Source: Proteobacteria bacterium UBA1844 (GTDB taxonomy: Bacteria > Pseudomonadota > Gammaproteobacteria > Steroidobacterales > Woeseiaceae). From it: a stretch of 21,988 nt of DNA. Below the pieces are notes generated by a model, which ran no database searches, was not told the origin of the DNA, and was given only the letters and a program-made list of their open reading frames with translations. Made by a program: the position numbers and the translations under genes. The stretch is taken from positions 1-21,988 of the forward strand of contig DDIS01000183.1 of the NCBI GenBank assembly GCA_002338615.1, given 5' to 3'. Numbering within the stretch: the stretch's first letter is position 1; the number at the start of each line of letters is the position of its first letter. Positions 14,700-21,988 of this stretch are shown here, in pieces.

Positions 14700-17063
14700 T
14701 CAAAAGCGGTAGTTTACCGACAGCCCGAAGGTCCGTGGCAGCGACAGGAACTCCTTGCTGCCATTGCCGTAATAACCCTCGGCTGGGTCCGTACCCATGT
14801 ACGCTTCGGTAAACAATCCCGTCACACCTCGTTCGTTGCCGATGTTGCGTACAAACAGCGTAGCATCCCAGTTGCCGACCCACAGGGTTGTCGACAGGTC
14901 GACGAGTGTGAAGGCATCCAGTTTGACATTGAAGGTAGGCGAAGTGCTGATCGCATTTCGCGTATCCGACTGGTAGTAAGCGCCTAGACGCGTTACCCAC
15001 TGCTTGTCATTGGCAAGATCCACGGTGAAAATGCCGGTCGCATTCAAGGTGTGCTCCGCCGTGCCGGGCAACGTTGCACCGGCCAGCGCACTTGGCGTCA
15101 CTGTATTGTCGGGCGAAAAGATCGGCGCATCGAGCTTGGCGTCGACATAGGCATAGCCGAGCCGGTACTCAAAATTTTCATTGACGTAACCGTCCAGCTC
15201 GAACTCGAGTCCCTTGGTACTTGCGCTGTCACCATTAATCGCCGAGTAGAAGCCCCAGTTCGTGGTGGACGTATTAACCTGGGGATCTTGCCAATCCACA
15301 TAGAATGCGGCCGCAGAAAGGCGCACTTTCGCAAAACTGCTCTTGATGCCAATTTCGTAGTTCACCACAGAGTCGGAATCGTATCGCAACCAGCCCGGAT
15401 CCTCGGCGAAGGCACCGGTGGTCGGTACCGCGTTCGAGCCGCCGCGGCGGTAGCCTTCCGAGATCGTACCGTAGATGGTTGACTTCTCCGAAATGTCCAG
15501 CGACGCATTCAGCTTGAACAGGACACCGTCATCCTTGACTTCGAATTCACTGGTTTCCGGGGGGAAAAGCCCGGTATACAGAGGTAGCGCAACAAACGTG
15601 TTGTTGGTGAAATCGCTGTCGAAGTAGCGCAAACCCAGCGTCGTCTGGAATGCGTCTGTGAAGTGATAGCTGATTTCCCCGTACAGAGATCGATCCTGGT
15701 AGTTCTCCGTCCGCGCATAGTCGAAATCCTTGTCCCCCGTAACAGCACCCGCCGCGGCCGGCAGGAACGTATCCCACCATTGCTTGAACCCGACCAACAG
15801 GCTTTGCTGGGTGGAGCCCAAATCCTGGTCGATGTAGTAGGCACCCAGCACATAGTCGAACTTGCTCTCGCCGTTTGAAACGAGGCGTAATTCCTGCACG
15901 AATCCATCGTCACTGTAGGTACGTACGGCTGATGCCATGGGTCGCGGATAGTTGTAGTAAAACGCGAGAAAGCCGGCCTGCGCATAGAAACCGGTGTTTT
16001 CGCTGATGCTGTCGCCTTCGTGATTGTAGTTGGAGGTACTCGACGTCAGCGTCGCGAATCCCAGGTCGAACTCCATTTCCAGTGAGGCGAGATCAACGTC
16101 ACGCGAGGACGGCTCGAGCTGAATGGAGCCATTCTCGTAGTGCTGGTAGGGTCGACCGTAGCCGTCGGAATTCACCGTCTCCTGGCGACGGCCGCCAATA
16201 TCATCGCTCTGGATCTGGTAGGCCGCGCGCAGGCGGAATTTATCGTTCGGCTCGTACAGAAGGCTGATGCGCCCATAATCGATGTCCACCGTGTCGGCAT
16301 CTTCGACGACATGGTAGCTGGCGGTTGGGTCGAGCACGCCGTTTGGTGCAACGGGAATACCGTTCGCATCCAGGTCGTAGACGTTTACGTAGTCGGTAAT
16401 ACCGGGAAGATCCATGGTGCCAACATTGACCCGGATCGCCGCGGTGTCACTGAAACCAAAGTTGACGGTCGCATCGCCACTCCAACCAACTCCGTCCGAG
16501 CCATCCACCTGGCTGGCGACAACGTTTACCAGCCCTGAAAATTCATCAAAAACCGGATCGCGTGTAATGTACCTGACGGTTCCACCCAGCGAACCCGATC
16601 CGTACAGGGTGCCCTGTGGACCACGCAGCACCTCGACGCGTTCAATATCGCGCAGGACAAAGTTGGCATACAGAGGCGTCTCGTTGATGTAGGTCGAAAC
16701 AGTGGGCACCGCGGACAGCTGGTAGTCACCGAACGCCGCGCCGTCCACGTTCACGCCGCGAATCATGATGCCGTTAATCACGCCCGAGTTCCGGTAACCG
16801 CGATCGACCACCGCAACGCCGGGCATGGCGCGCATCAGGTCGACCTGATCCGTAATCAGCGCGGCCTCGAGATCCTTGCCACTGATTGCAGAGATGTTGT
16901 AGGGCACGTCCTGTATGGAAGACTCGCGCCGGGTCGCGGTAACGACAATTTCCTCGATACCGCCCCTCGCGTCCTGTGCCATCGCCACGGAACCTGTGCC
17001 GGCGATAACTGCGCCGATTGCCAAGGCGAGTGGCGTCTTGCGTAGCTCAGTTCTGGTAATCAT
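14700..17063 (-). CDS. TonB-dependent outer-membrane receptor
   Basis: Outer-membrane active importer, 787 residues. The start chosen is the ATG at 17063, giving the signal peptide MITRTELRKTPLALAIG ending at AMA before QDA. A longer in-frame ATG at 17132 lies inside the upstream gene and would hide the signal. A TonB-box-like segment IEEIVVTATRRE is followed by the plug domain (VPYNISAISGKDLE, then DIERVEVLRGPQGTLYGSGSLGGTVRYITRDP). A 22-strand-type barrel follows and ends in the terminal aromatic NYRF. It belongs to the broad COG1629 group common in sphingomonads and marine gammaproteobacteria, which import sugars, peptides or aromatics as well as iron chelates; nothing here marks a siderophore. 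The start is one base after the nitrilase stop (TGA A ATG), with GGAG 10 bases upstream. Confidence 0.95.
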   Translation of the reverse strand: MITRTELRKTPLALAIGAVIAGTGSVAMAQDARGGIEEIVVTATRRESSIQDVPYNISAISGKDLEAALITDQVDLMRAMPGVAVVDRGYRNSGVINGIMIRGVNVDGAAFGDYQLSAVPTVSTYINETPLYANFVLRDIERVEVLRGPQGTLYGSGSLGGTVRYITRDPVFDEFSGLVNVVASQVDGSDGVGWSGDATVNFGFSDTAAIRVNVGTMDLPGITDYVNVYDLDANGIPVAPNGVLDPTASYHVVEDADTVDIDYGRISLLYEPNDKFRLRAAYQIQSDDIGGRRQETVNSDGYGRPYQHYENGSIQLEPSSRDVDLASLEMEFDLGFATLTSSTSNYNHEGDSISENTGFYAQAGFLAFYYNYPRPMASAVRTYSDDGFVQELRLVSNGESKFDYVLGAYYIDQDLGSTQQSLLVGFKQWWDTFLPAAAGAVTGDKDFDYARTENYQDRSLYGEISYHFTDAFQTTLGLRYFDSDFTNNTFVALPLYTGLFPPETSEFEVKDDGVLFKLNASLDISEKSTIYGTISEGYRRGGSNAVPTTGAFAEDPGWLRYDSDSVVNYEIGIKSSFAKVRLSAAAFYVDWQDPQVNTSTTNWGFYSAINGDSASTKGLEFELDGYVNENFEYRLGYAYVDAKLDAPIFSPDNTVTPSALAGATLPGTAEHTLNATGIFTVDLANDKQWVTRLGAYYQSDTRNAISTSPTFNVKLDAFTLVDLSTTLWVGNWDATLFVRNIGNERGVTGLFTEAYMGTDPAEGYYGNGSKEFLSLPRTFGLSVNYRF

Positions 17064-17064
17064 T

Positions 17065-17949
17065 TCAGTCTTTCTCCGTATTAGCGGTCTTGGCCACAGC
17101 GTCATAGCGCGCGGGCATGTGTAAAGGACCAAGCGACTTCAGGTAGTCAGTCGCATGGCCATTGTTGTAGCTGAGAAAATCGATTGTGCTGTCGCGATAG
17201 GCCTTCAGGTTCTGGCCCACGAAATGCCAGCCGGTAGCACGAACATCGCGCACATAATCCAGATCCAGTTTGAGCGGGAATATTTCCCGCCCACGTCCGG
17301 CCGCGTGCATAACTTCGCCGCCGGGCCCGGCTACCAGGGATTGTCCAACACCAACGCTGGGACCCAGGTTAACGTCAAAGAAATAGCACTGGAACATGGC
17401 GGCGCTCGCCCGGATGATGCTGTGTTCCGCAGGACGATCGATGGTACTGGTCAGGCTCGGGTGAATAATCGCCTCAGCACCCATGCTCGTTAATGCGCGC
17501 AAGGTTTCCGGAAACCACATATCCCAGCAATTCGAAATACCGAAGCAGCCGACGCCGGGTACGTCGAAAACAACCGGCGTATCGCCAGGTGTGCTACCGG
17601 ACTCCTGCGGTACCCACGGAAACATTTTCCGGTAGCGCGCAATAACCTCGCCGGAGGGATTTATGACGGGTACGGTATTGTAGACTTTGCCGCCTGCGGC
17701 CTCGAACATAGAGCCTGGTATCAACCAGATGCCATGACGGCGCGCAATCTCGCTGAGGCGATCTTCGCGAGGCCCCGGCATTGTCTCGGCAGCCGCCGGG
17801 TTCGTGCCACAGACGTTGAGTTCACTCGCGACGACCATCTCGACCCACGGAAACCGCAGCAAACAGGTATCGATCTCGCGTTCGACAAGATCAAGGTTGT
17901 CGCCGTTCGGGCCTTCAAGCTGAAGTCCCGCTATCGTAATCTTGCTCAT
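17065..17949 (-). CDS. Carbon-nitrogen hydrolase (nitrilase superfamily amidase)
   Basis: Cytoplasmic thiol hydrolase of 294 residues that cleaves a non-peptide C-N bond (amide, nitrile or carbamoyl). The full triad is visible: Glu43 in VASELNVCG, Lys108 in YRKMFPWVP and Cys141 in SNCWDMWFPE. Glu116 in PQESGSTPGD may be the extra conserved acid of the family. The KMFPWVP.E..TPGD stretch resembles the AmiE/AmiF aliphatic amidase and formamidase branch, but the cysteine neighbourhood differs, so I do not assign a substrate. No signal peptide is present. It is first in the operon after the regulator gene, with GGGGAG three bases from the ATG. Its product chemistry (release of ammonia or an amine) agrees with control by an aminotransferase-like regulator (inference). 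Confidence 0.9.
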   Translation of the reverse strand: MSKITIAGLQLEGPNGDNLDLVEREIDTCLLRFPWVEMVVASELNVCGTNPAAAETMPGPREDRLSEIARRHGIWLIPGSMFEAAGGKVYNTVPVINPSGEVIARYRKMFPWVPQESGSTPGDTPVVFDVPGVGCFGISNCWDMWFPETLRALTSMGAEAIIHPSLTSTIDRPAEHSIIRASAAMFQCYFFDVNLGPSVGVGQSLVAGPGGEVMHAAGRGREIFPLKLDLDYVRDVRATGWHFVGQNLKAYRDSTIDFLSYNNGHATDYLKSLGPLHMPARYDAVAKTANTEKD

Positions 17950-17999
17950 ATGCTCCCCAGTTACGGGAAGACGTTACCCAGCTCAACGCCAGTCGCACA

Positions 18000-18031
18000 G
18001 ATCCAGTTTGGAACTTACGAAGGGTCCAGTT
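18000..18031 (-). promoter_or_regulatory. Direct repeats upstream of the nitrilase gene (possible MocR operator)
   Basis: On the minus strand AACTGGACC (18023-18031) and AACTGGATC (18000-18008) are direct repeats with 23-base periodicity, just downstream of the regulator stop. Further CTGG units follow toward the gene at irregular spacing. MocR regulators often bind direct repeats; the assignment is a guess from position. Confidence 0.3.
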
Positions 18032-18032
18032 C

Positions 18033-19859
18033 TTAATTTTCAGGGTCGTGTATCTTAATCTGGGCCGAATCGACGATCTGCCGATCTTTGTTGAAATACT
18101 TGATGCGATCGCCGTCGAGCACGATGAAATAGGCAGACTCGGTGGCATAGTTCCAGCGACTCCAACGACGGTAAAATCGTTCTTCATCCACACGCCAGGT
18201 ACCGGAATCCTGGTCGTCTGAGTCGGGGCTCATATGCCCGGTCATGGTGCCGTCAACGTGCAATTTAATCGTACACAAGGTGCCGTAGACTTCCTCATAG
18301 TAAATCGTCGCCCCGGACATGGTCGCCTGCAGGCTTGCACCGCGTAACCATTGGCCGGTAACCGAATCGAGGTGCTCGACCTGGCCACGCACGATATAGC
18401 GGATCAGCTCCACCAGGCGTTTGACGCCAGGCACGATTTTATCCTGCGGGATGCTGGTAACACCCATGCGAAAACAGTTCTCGGCGCGATTTGCGTCGCT
18501 GTAATAGCGCGCCACGGGTTCGAGCAAGACGCCATGTTGCGCAGCCTCCTGCACGAAATAGTCGACATTAAACTGCTTCGGCGCCTTGACCCAGTACGTA
18601 GTACCACCCACTTCGGGTGAAATTCTGAGCGGCACACCGCGCATATTGGACAAGGCATCCCTGAGTTCGAGGCGTCGGCCGCGCAGCACTTTGCCAAGCC
18701 GCATCATCATGGCGTCGTAATAGCCCAGCGACAGAAAGTACGCGGCAACTCGCTGATTATTCAGTGGCGGGTGACTGAACAAAGTACGGCGAAGTTTGCG
18801 CAATTGCCGGATAAACACAGCGTTCGCAACGATGAAACCCAGGCGAATGCCGGGCGCCAGCACCTTTGCCAGTTCCGCCACGTAGATAACCCGCCCGGCG
18901 CCGTCCATGCTGCGAATTGCGGGCTCCGGTTGCCGTTCGTAGTTCAACTCGCATTCGTAGTCGTCCTCAACGACCAGGAAATCGTGTTTAACGGCTGCAT
19001 CGAGTAAAGCACGACGACGTTCGGCCGGCATCGCGACTGCCGTAGGAACCTGGTGACTCGGCGTGACATAGACGAGTCCGCAGCCCTTGAGGCGATCATC
19101 CACGACCAGTCCCTGTTCATCGACTTCCTGTGCATGTACTCGCGCATGCCTGTCCTCGAGCAAACCGCGCATACGGAAATTGCCCGGCTCCTCCATGCCC
19201 ACGGTGACGGAGCGATCGGCAAGCAACTGGCTGATCATGAACAGGCTGTTTTGTGTTCCGAGGGTAACCAGGACCTCGTTCGGGCCCGCATTGATGCCGC
19301 GACGGGTCAGAAACTTGGTCCGTATCTCATGTATGAGCATCGGATCATCAGCCTCACCGTCACCCGTGGACCACTCCTCGACTGAACCGACGCTCAGCGC
19401 CAGCTTGCTCGCCTCGCGCCACTCGGCGAGCGGAAACAGGCTCGAGTCAAACTTGCCGTCGATAAACGGGAACGGGTAGTTGCTCCAGTTCGGCAATTCA
19501 TAGGCGTCGGATTTCGGGATTCGGTCGTGCTTGATACGGTTGCGCCAGATCAACAACTGCGCGGTCTCGTCAGTTTCGTCGCTTGCACCCGAACCCGTGC
19601 CTGCTCTCGGCAATGTGTCGCTGACAAAAATACCGCTGCGCTGGCGGCTGATGATATAGCCGTCAGCGAGTAGCTCCTGGTAGACCGCCACCACGGTATT
19701 TCGCGACACATCGAGTTGTTCTGCGAGCTTGCGTGACGAAGGCAGCCGCGTACCCGGAGGGAAGGCACCGCTCGCGATGCCATCCACCATCTTCTGGCGG
19801 ATTTGTGTCTGCAGGTTCAGATCGCTGTCGCGATCAAGGTAGATGAGTGCGTTTCTCAT
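18033..19859 (-). CDS. MocR/PdxR-family transcriptional regulator with extra C-terminal domain
   Basis: 608-residue DNA-binding regulator. The N-terminal GntR-type winged helix spans about residues 13-80 (SGAFPPGTRLPSSRKLAEQL, then VSRNTVVAVYQELLADGYI). A class I aminotransferase-like domain (about 130-490) follows, with LVTLGTQNSL, YVTPSHQVPTAVAM, VVEDDYECEL and the PLP lysine at residue 332 in ELAKVLAPGIRLGF. The usual EdPGY motif reads EEPGN and the usual PTG reads PTA. Ordinary MocR proteins end near residue 490; here about 116 residues follow (from QVEHLDSVTG). These have a lipocalin/DUF995-like pattern: DGTMTGHMSP, DSGTWRVDEERFYRRWSRW, LDGDRIKYFN. It likely senses an amino compound or PLP and controls the genes that follow on the same strand. 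Confidence 0.92.
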   Translation of the reverse strand: MRNALIYLDRDSDLNLQTQIRQKMVDGIASGAFPPGTRLPSSRKLAEQLDVSRNTVVAVYQELLADGYIISRQRSGIFVSDTLPRAGTGSGASDETDETAQLLIWRNRIKHDRIPKSDAYELPNWSNYPFPFIDGKFDSSLFPLAEWREASKLALSVGSVEEWSTGDGEADDPMLIHEIRTKFLTRRGINAGPNEVLVTLGTQNSLFMISQLLADRSVTVGMEEPGNFRMRGLLEDRHARVHAQEVDEQGLVVDDRLKGCGLVYVTPSHQVPTAVAMPAERRRALLDAAVKHDFLVVEDDYECELNYERQPEPAIRSMDGAGRVIYVAELAKVLAPGIRLGFIVANAVFIRQLRKLRRTLFSHPPLNNQRVAAYFLSLGYYDAMMMRLGKVLRGRRLELRDALSNMRGVPLRISPEVGGTTYWVKAPKQFNVDYFVQEAAQHGVLLEPVARYYSDANRAENCFRMGVTSIPQDKIVPGVKRLVELIRYIVRGQVEHLDSVTGQWLRGASLQATMSGATIYYEEVYGTLCTIKLHVDGTMTGHMSPDSDDQDSGTWRVDEERFYRRWSRWNYATESAYFIVLDGDRIKYFNKDRQIVDSAQIKIHDPEN

Positions 19860-19865
19860 GAAACT

Positions 19866-19895
19866 CTTTGTAGCAGACTTCCCGGTACTTTGTAG
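19866..19895. repeat. Direct repeat CTTTGTAG x2 next to the regulator start
   Basis: CTTTGTAG occurs at 19866-19873 and 19888-19895, 22 bases apart (about two helical turns), within 40 bases of the regulator's ATG. The spacing suits an autoregulatory operator bound on one DNA face. Confidence 0.35.
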
Positions 19896-19914
19896 ACCGA
19901 TTCAGGCGAAAGAA

Positions 19915-19930
19915 CCGGGCTGGTACCCGG
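19915..19930. repeat. Short inverted repeat CCGGG...CCCGG
   Basis: CCGGG, six bases, CCCGG. Similar CCGG-centred half sites lie nearby (CCCGGTAC at 19881-19888 and ATACCGGGG near 19942). They may belong to one regulatory array in the divergent region. Confidence 0.25.
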
Positions 19931-19953
19931 ATCTATGTCAAATACCGGGGCTG

Positions 19954-19979
19954 ATCCTGTATCACGACAGATTCAGGAT
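19954..19979. promoter_or_regulatory. 26-base palindrome in the divergent intergenic region
   Basis: ATCCTG T ATC, then six bases, then GAT T CAGGAT: nine of ten positions pair in each arm. It sits centrally between the regulator gene and the LTA-synthase-like gene and is the best candidate there for a dimer-binding operator. The remaining bases of the 195-base gap hold no clear promoter: a TTGACA on the minus strand (19936-19941) has no fitting -10. Confidence 0.45.
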
Positions 19980-20054
19980 GAATTTTCGAAGGATTTTTCC
20001 GCCTGCTGCGTCTAACTGGCCCCACGTCAGGCAATCGAGAAAAACCTTCACAAC

Positions 20055-21986
20055 ATGCCCGCTGCGAACCAGGCCTCCTGGCTAAGACCCTTTGTCTTTG
20101 CAATTCTTGTCTGCCTCGCCGTAACCGGCTTCGCTCGGCTGGGCCTGGTACTGTGGCTGGGTGAGCGCGTGCGCGATACCGGCGGCGTCGGGTTCATCCT
20201 GCTGCAAGGGCTGCGCTTTGACCTGGTAAGCCTCGGCTACCTGCTGGCGATCCCGGCCGCCCTCACACCCATCGCCAACAGCATTCCCGCGTTGCGAGCT
20301 ACCTGGCTCGGTGCAATCAAGTGGTACCTGGTTGTGCTTGTCGGTTTATTCGGCTTCATGGAGGTCGTTACACCGCCCTTTATCCAGGAATACGACATGC
20401 GGCCAAATTACCTGTTTGTCGAATACCTGAAGTACCCGAAAGAAGTCGTGTCGATGTTGTGGGTAGGCTACAAGCCCGAGCTCCTTGCCGCGGCCGTTCT
20501 CGTGCCTGCGTTGATCTGGCCCGTTCTTCTTGGGCTGAAGCGCCAGGTTTCGCAGGTGCGGCCAACCCGACCCTTGCTGGGGCTCCCATTCGCCTTCGCA
20601 GCATTGCTGCTGTGCCTTATGGTCGCGCGCTCGACGCTCGACCACCGTCCCGTTAACGCGAGCACGGTCGCTTTTTCCTCCGACACGCTGGTTAATTCAC
20701 TGCCTTTGAATTCTCTTTATTCGACGGCCAACGCAATTTACGAGAAGCGGCACGAGGAAGCGGGCTTCCCCTATGGCGAAGTGCCTGCCGCTGACGCGAT
20801 CGCCGCGGTTCGGGCGGACATGCATCTGCCGCCGGCCGCGTTTATTGACAGCGACATCCCGACTTTGCACCTGCAGGCAGACACCGCCTGGAAAGGCCCG
20901 CCAAAGAACCTCGTCATTCTTGTCGAGGAAAGCCTGGGCGCCGAGTTTGTCGGGGCACTTGGCGGCCTACCGCTGACCCCGAATCTTGATCGCCTGCGCA
21001 ACGAGGGTATCTGGTTTGAAAACCTGTATGCCACCGGCACACGTTCCGCGCGTGGCCTTGAAGCCATCGTGGCCGGTTTTCCGCCTTCCACGTCGCAAAG
21101 TGTTCTGAAACTCGGCCGGGCGCAAAGCAATTTCTTTACAATCGGCCAGTATCTGCGTCGAGCCGGGTACGAGACCTCGTTCATCTACGGTGGCGAGGCA
21201 CAGTTCGACAACATGCGACGCTTCTTCGCGAATAACGGCTTCGATACCGTCATTGACAAGCACGACTTTGAGCATCCAGGCTTTGTCGGCTCCTGGGGCG
21301 TCGCGGACGGCGACGTTTTCGCACGGGCGCACGCCTATTATCAGTCACGACCCGACGACCACCCTTTCCTGAGTGTGTTGTTTACCACGAGTAATCATTC
21401 ACCCTGGGAATTTCCAGACGACAAGATCGAGCTGTACGAACAGCCGGAAGCCACCGTTCACAATGCCGTCAAGTATGCTGACTTTGCAATCGGTGAGTTC
21501 ATCAAACGGGCAAAGCAATCGGCCTACTGGAACAACACCGTTTTTCTGATTGTTTCCGATCACAACTCGCGCGTGTTTGGCGCAGATCTCGTGCCGATAG
21601 AACGCTTTCACATTCCTGGCCTCATTCTGGGTGGCGGCATTGAACCACAGCACTGGGATCGTGTTGCCAGCCAGATTGACCTGTTGCCGACATTGTTGTC
21701 GCTGATCGGCGTGCACGGTAAACATCCCGCACCGGGCCTCGATCTCACCCGGCCTGACATTAACCGGCTGCCCGGCCGCGCGATCATGCAATACGGCGAT
21801 ATCCAGGCCTATCGGCAAGACGACCTGGTCGTGATTCAGCGCCGCGACAAACCCGCTGAGATGTTCCGTTTCGTTGACGGCCTGTACCAGCCAGTGAGCC
21901 AGCACACGGATTTGCTGGAACACGCAAAAGCGGTGGCTGCCTGGCCGTCCATCGCCTACCGCGAGCAGGAGTACCGCCTGCCGTAA
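20055..21986 (+). CDS. LTA synthase/sulfatase-family membrane phosphotransferase
   Basis: 643-residue inner-membrane enzyme of the alkaline phosphatase superfamily (LtaS/OpgB group). About five transmembrane helices occupy residues 10-190, followed by a periplasmic catalytic domain from about residue 280. Likely metal and nucleophile residues are visible: Glu292 in ILVEESLG, nucleophile Thr329 in YATGTRSARGLEA, and Asp502-His503 in IVSDHNSR. Additional family segments are FTTSNHSPWEFP and SQIDLLPTLLSLIG. In Gram-negative cells such proteins move phosphoglycerol or phosphoethanolamine from phospholipid to periplasmic glucans or other envelope polymers. Substrate here is unknown. The ATG at 20055 lacks a strong ribosome site but is followed by a plausible first helix. 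It is divergent from the regulator gene, and the stop lies two bases from the window end. Confidence 0.9.
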   Translation: MPAANQASWLRPFVFAILVCLAVTGFARLGLVLWLGERVRDTGGVGFILLQGLRFDLVSLGYLLAIPAALTPIANSIPALRATWLGAIKWYLVVLVGLFGFMEVVTPPFIQEYDMRPNYLFVEYLKYPKEVVSMLWVGYKPELLAAAVLVPALIWPVLLGLKRQVSQVRPTRPLLGLPFAFAALLLCLMVARSTLDHRPVNASTVAFSSDTLVNSLPLNSLYSTANAIYEKRHEEAGFPYGEVPAADAIAAVRADMHLPPAAFIDSDIPTLHLQADTAWKGPPKNLVILVEESLGAEFVGALGGLPLTPNLDRLRNEGIWFENLYATGTRSARGLEAIVAGFPPSTSQSVLKLGRAQSNFFTIGQYLRRAGYETSFIYGGEAQFDNMRRFFANNGFDTVIDKHDFEHPGFVGSWGVADGDVFARAHAYYQSRPDDHPFLSVLFTTSNHSPWEFPDDKIELYEQPEATVHNAVKYADFAIGEFIKRAKQSAYWNNTVFLIVSDHNSRVFGADLVPIERFHIPGLILGGGIEPQHWDRVASQIDLLPTLLSLIGVHGKHPAPGLDLTRPDINRLPGRAIMQYGDIQAYRQDDLVVIQRRDKPAEMFRFVDGLYQPVSQHTDLLEHAKAVAAWPSIAYREQEYRLP

Positions 21987-21988
21987 GG

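Noticed and set aside
14088..14987. Plus-strand frame opposite the TPR-sulfotransferase and TonB receptor junction (299 codons)
   Set aside because: It crosses two real genes in antisense and matches no family I recognise.
17064..17132. Upstream ATG extension of the TonB receptor
   Set aside because: It overlaps the nitrilase gene and would bury the signal peptide that starts at 17063.
19913..19941. Possible regulator promoter with a perfect TTGACA on the minus strand
   Set aside because: No -10-like hexamer occurs at 16-18 bases; the sequence there is CCGGTT-like, so I do not call a promoter.

Overview
The window looks like a piece of a Gram-negative, moderately GC-rich gammaproteobacterial chromosome. 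The reasons are a TonB-dependent receptor, lipobox lipoproteins, GTAG-headed REP palindromes and a gene mix (leucine dehydrogenase next to a branched-chain keto-acid dehydrogenase, an M16 peptidase beside a paired amidohydrolase operon, a TPR-sulfotransferase beside a TonB receptor). This mix recalls marine or sediment groups such as Woeseiaceae or relatives. That placement is inferred from gene content only. No tRNA, rRNA, CRISPR array, transposase or integrase was seen, and no stretch over 300 bases lacks a gene.

Region 1 (1-4471, + strand) is a branched-chain amino-acid catabolic operon. It runs from a leucine/valine/phenylalanine dehydrogenase (5' end outside the window) to E1-alpha, E1-beta and E2 of the branched-chain 2-oxoacid dehydrogenase complex. 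The last three genes are tightly or translationally coupled. No E3 gene follows; the operon ends 22 bases from a convergent gene.

Region 2 (4494-9929, - strand) reads M16 metallopeptidase, then a lipoprotein amidohydrolase with an intact metal site, then a secreted amidohydrolase paralogue that has lost its metal histidines. A good sigma70-type promoter precedes the M16 gene. These look like envelope peptide or amide processing genes.

Region 3 (10071-19859, - strand) is the most unusual part. A MocR/PdxR-type regulator with an extra C-terminal domain comes first, followed by a nitrilase-superfamily amidase, a TonB-dependent receptor, a TPR-sulfotransferase, a lipoprotein serine hydrolase of the beta-lactamase/S12 type and an MFS transporter. 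Most junctions are separated by 1-15 bases or overlap. The exceptions are an 83-base gap after the regulator, which carries direct repeats, and a 130-base gap filled by three REP palindromes. The set reads as a regulated uptake, hydrolysis and transport locus for an unidentified amino- or amide-containing compound.

Region 4 (20055-21986, + strand) is an LTA-synthase-type membrane phosphoglycerol/phosphoethanolamine transferase. It is divergent from the regulator across a 195-base intergenic region that contains a 26-base palindrome and several short repeats.
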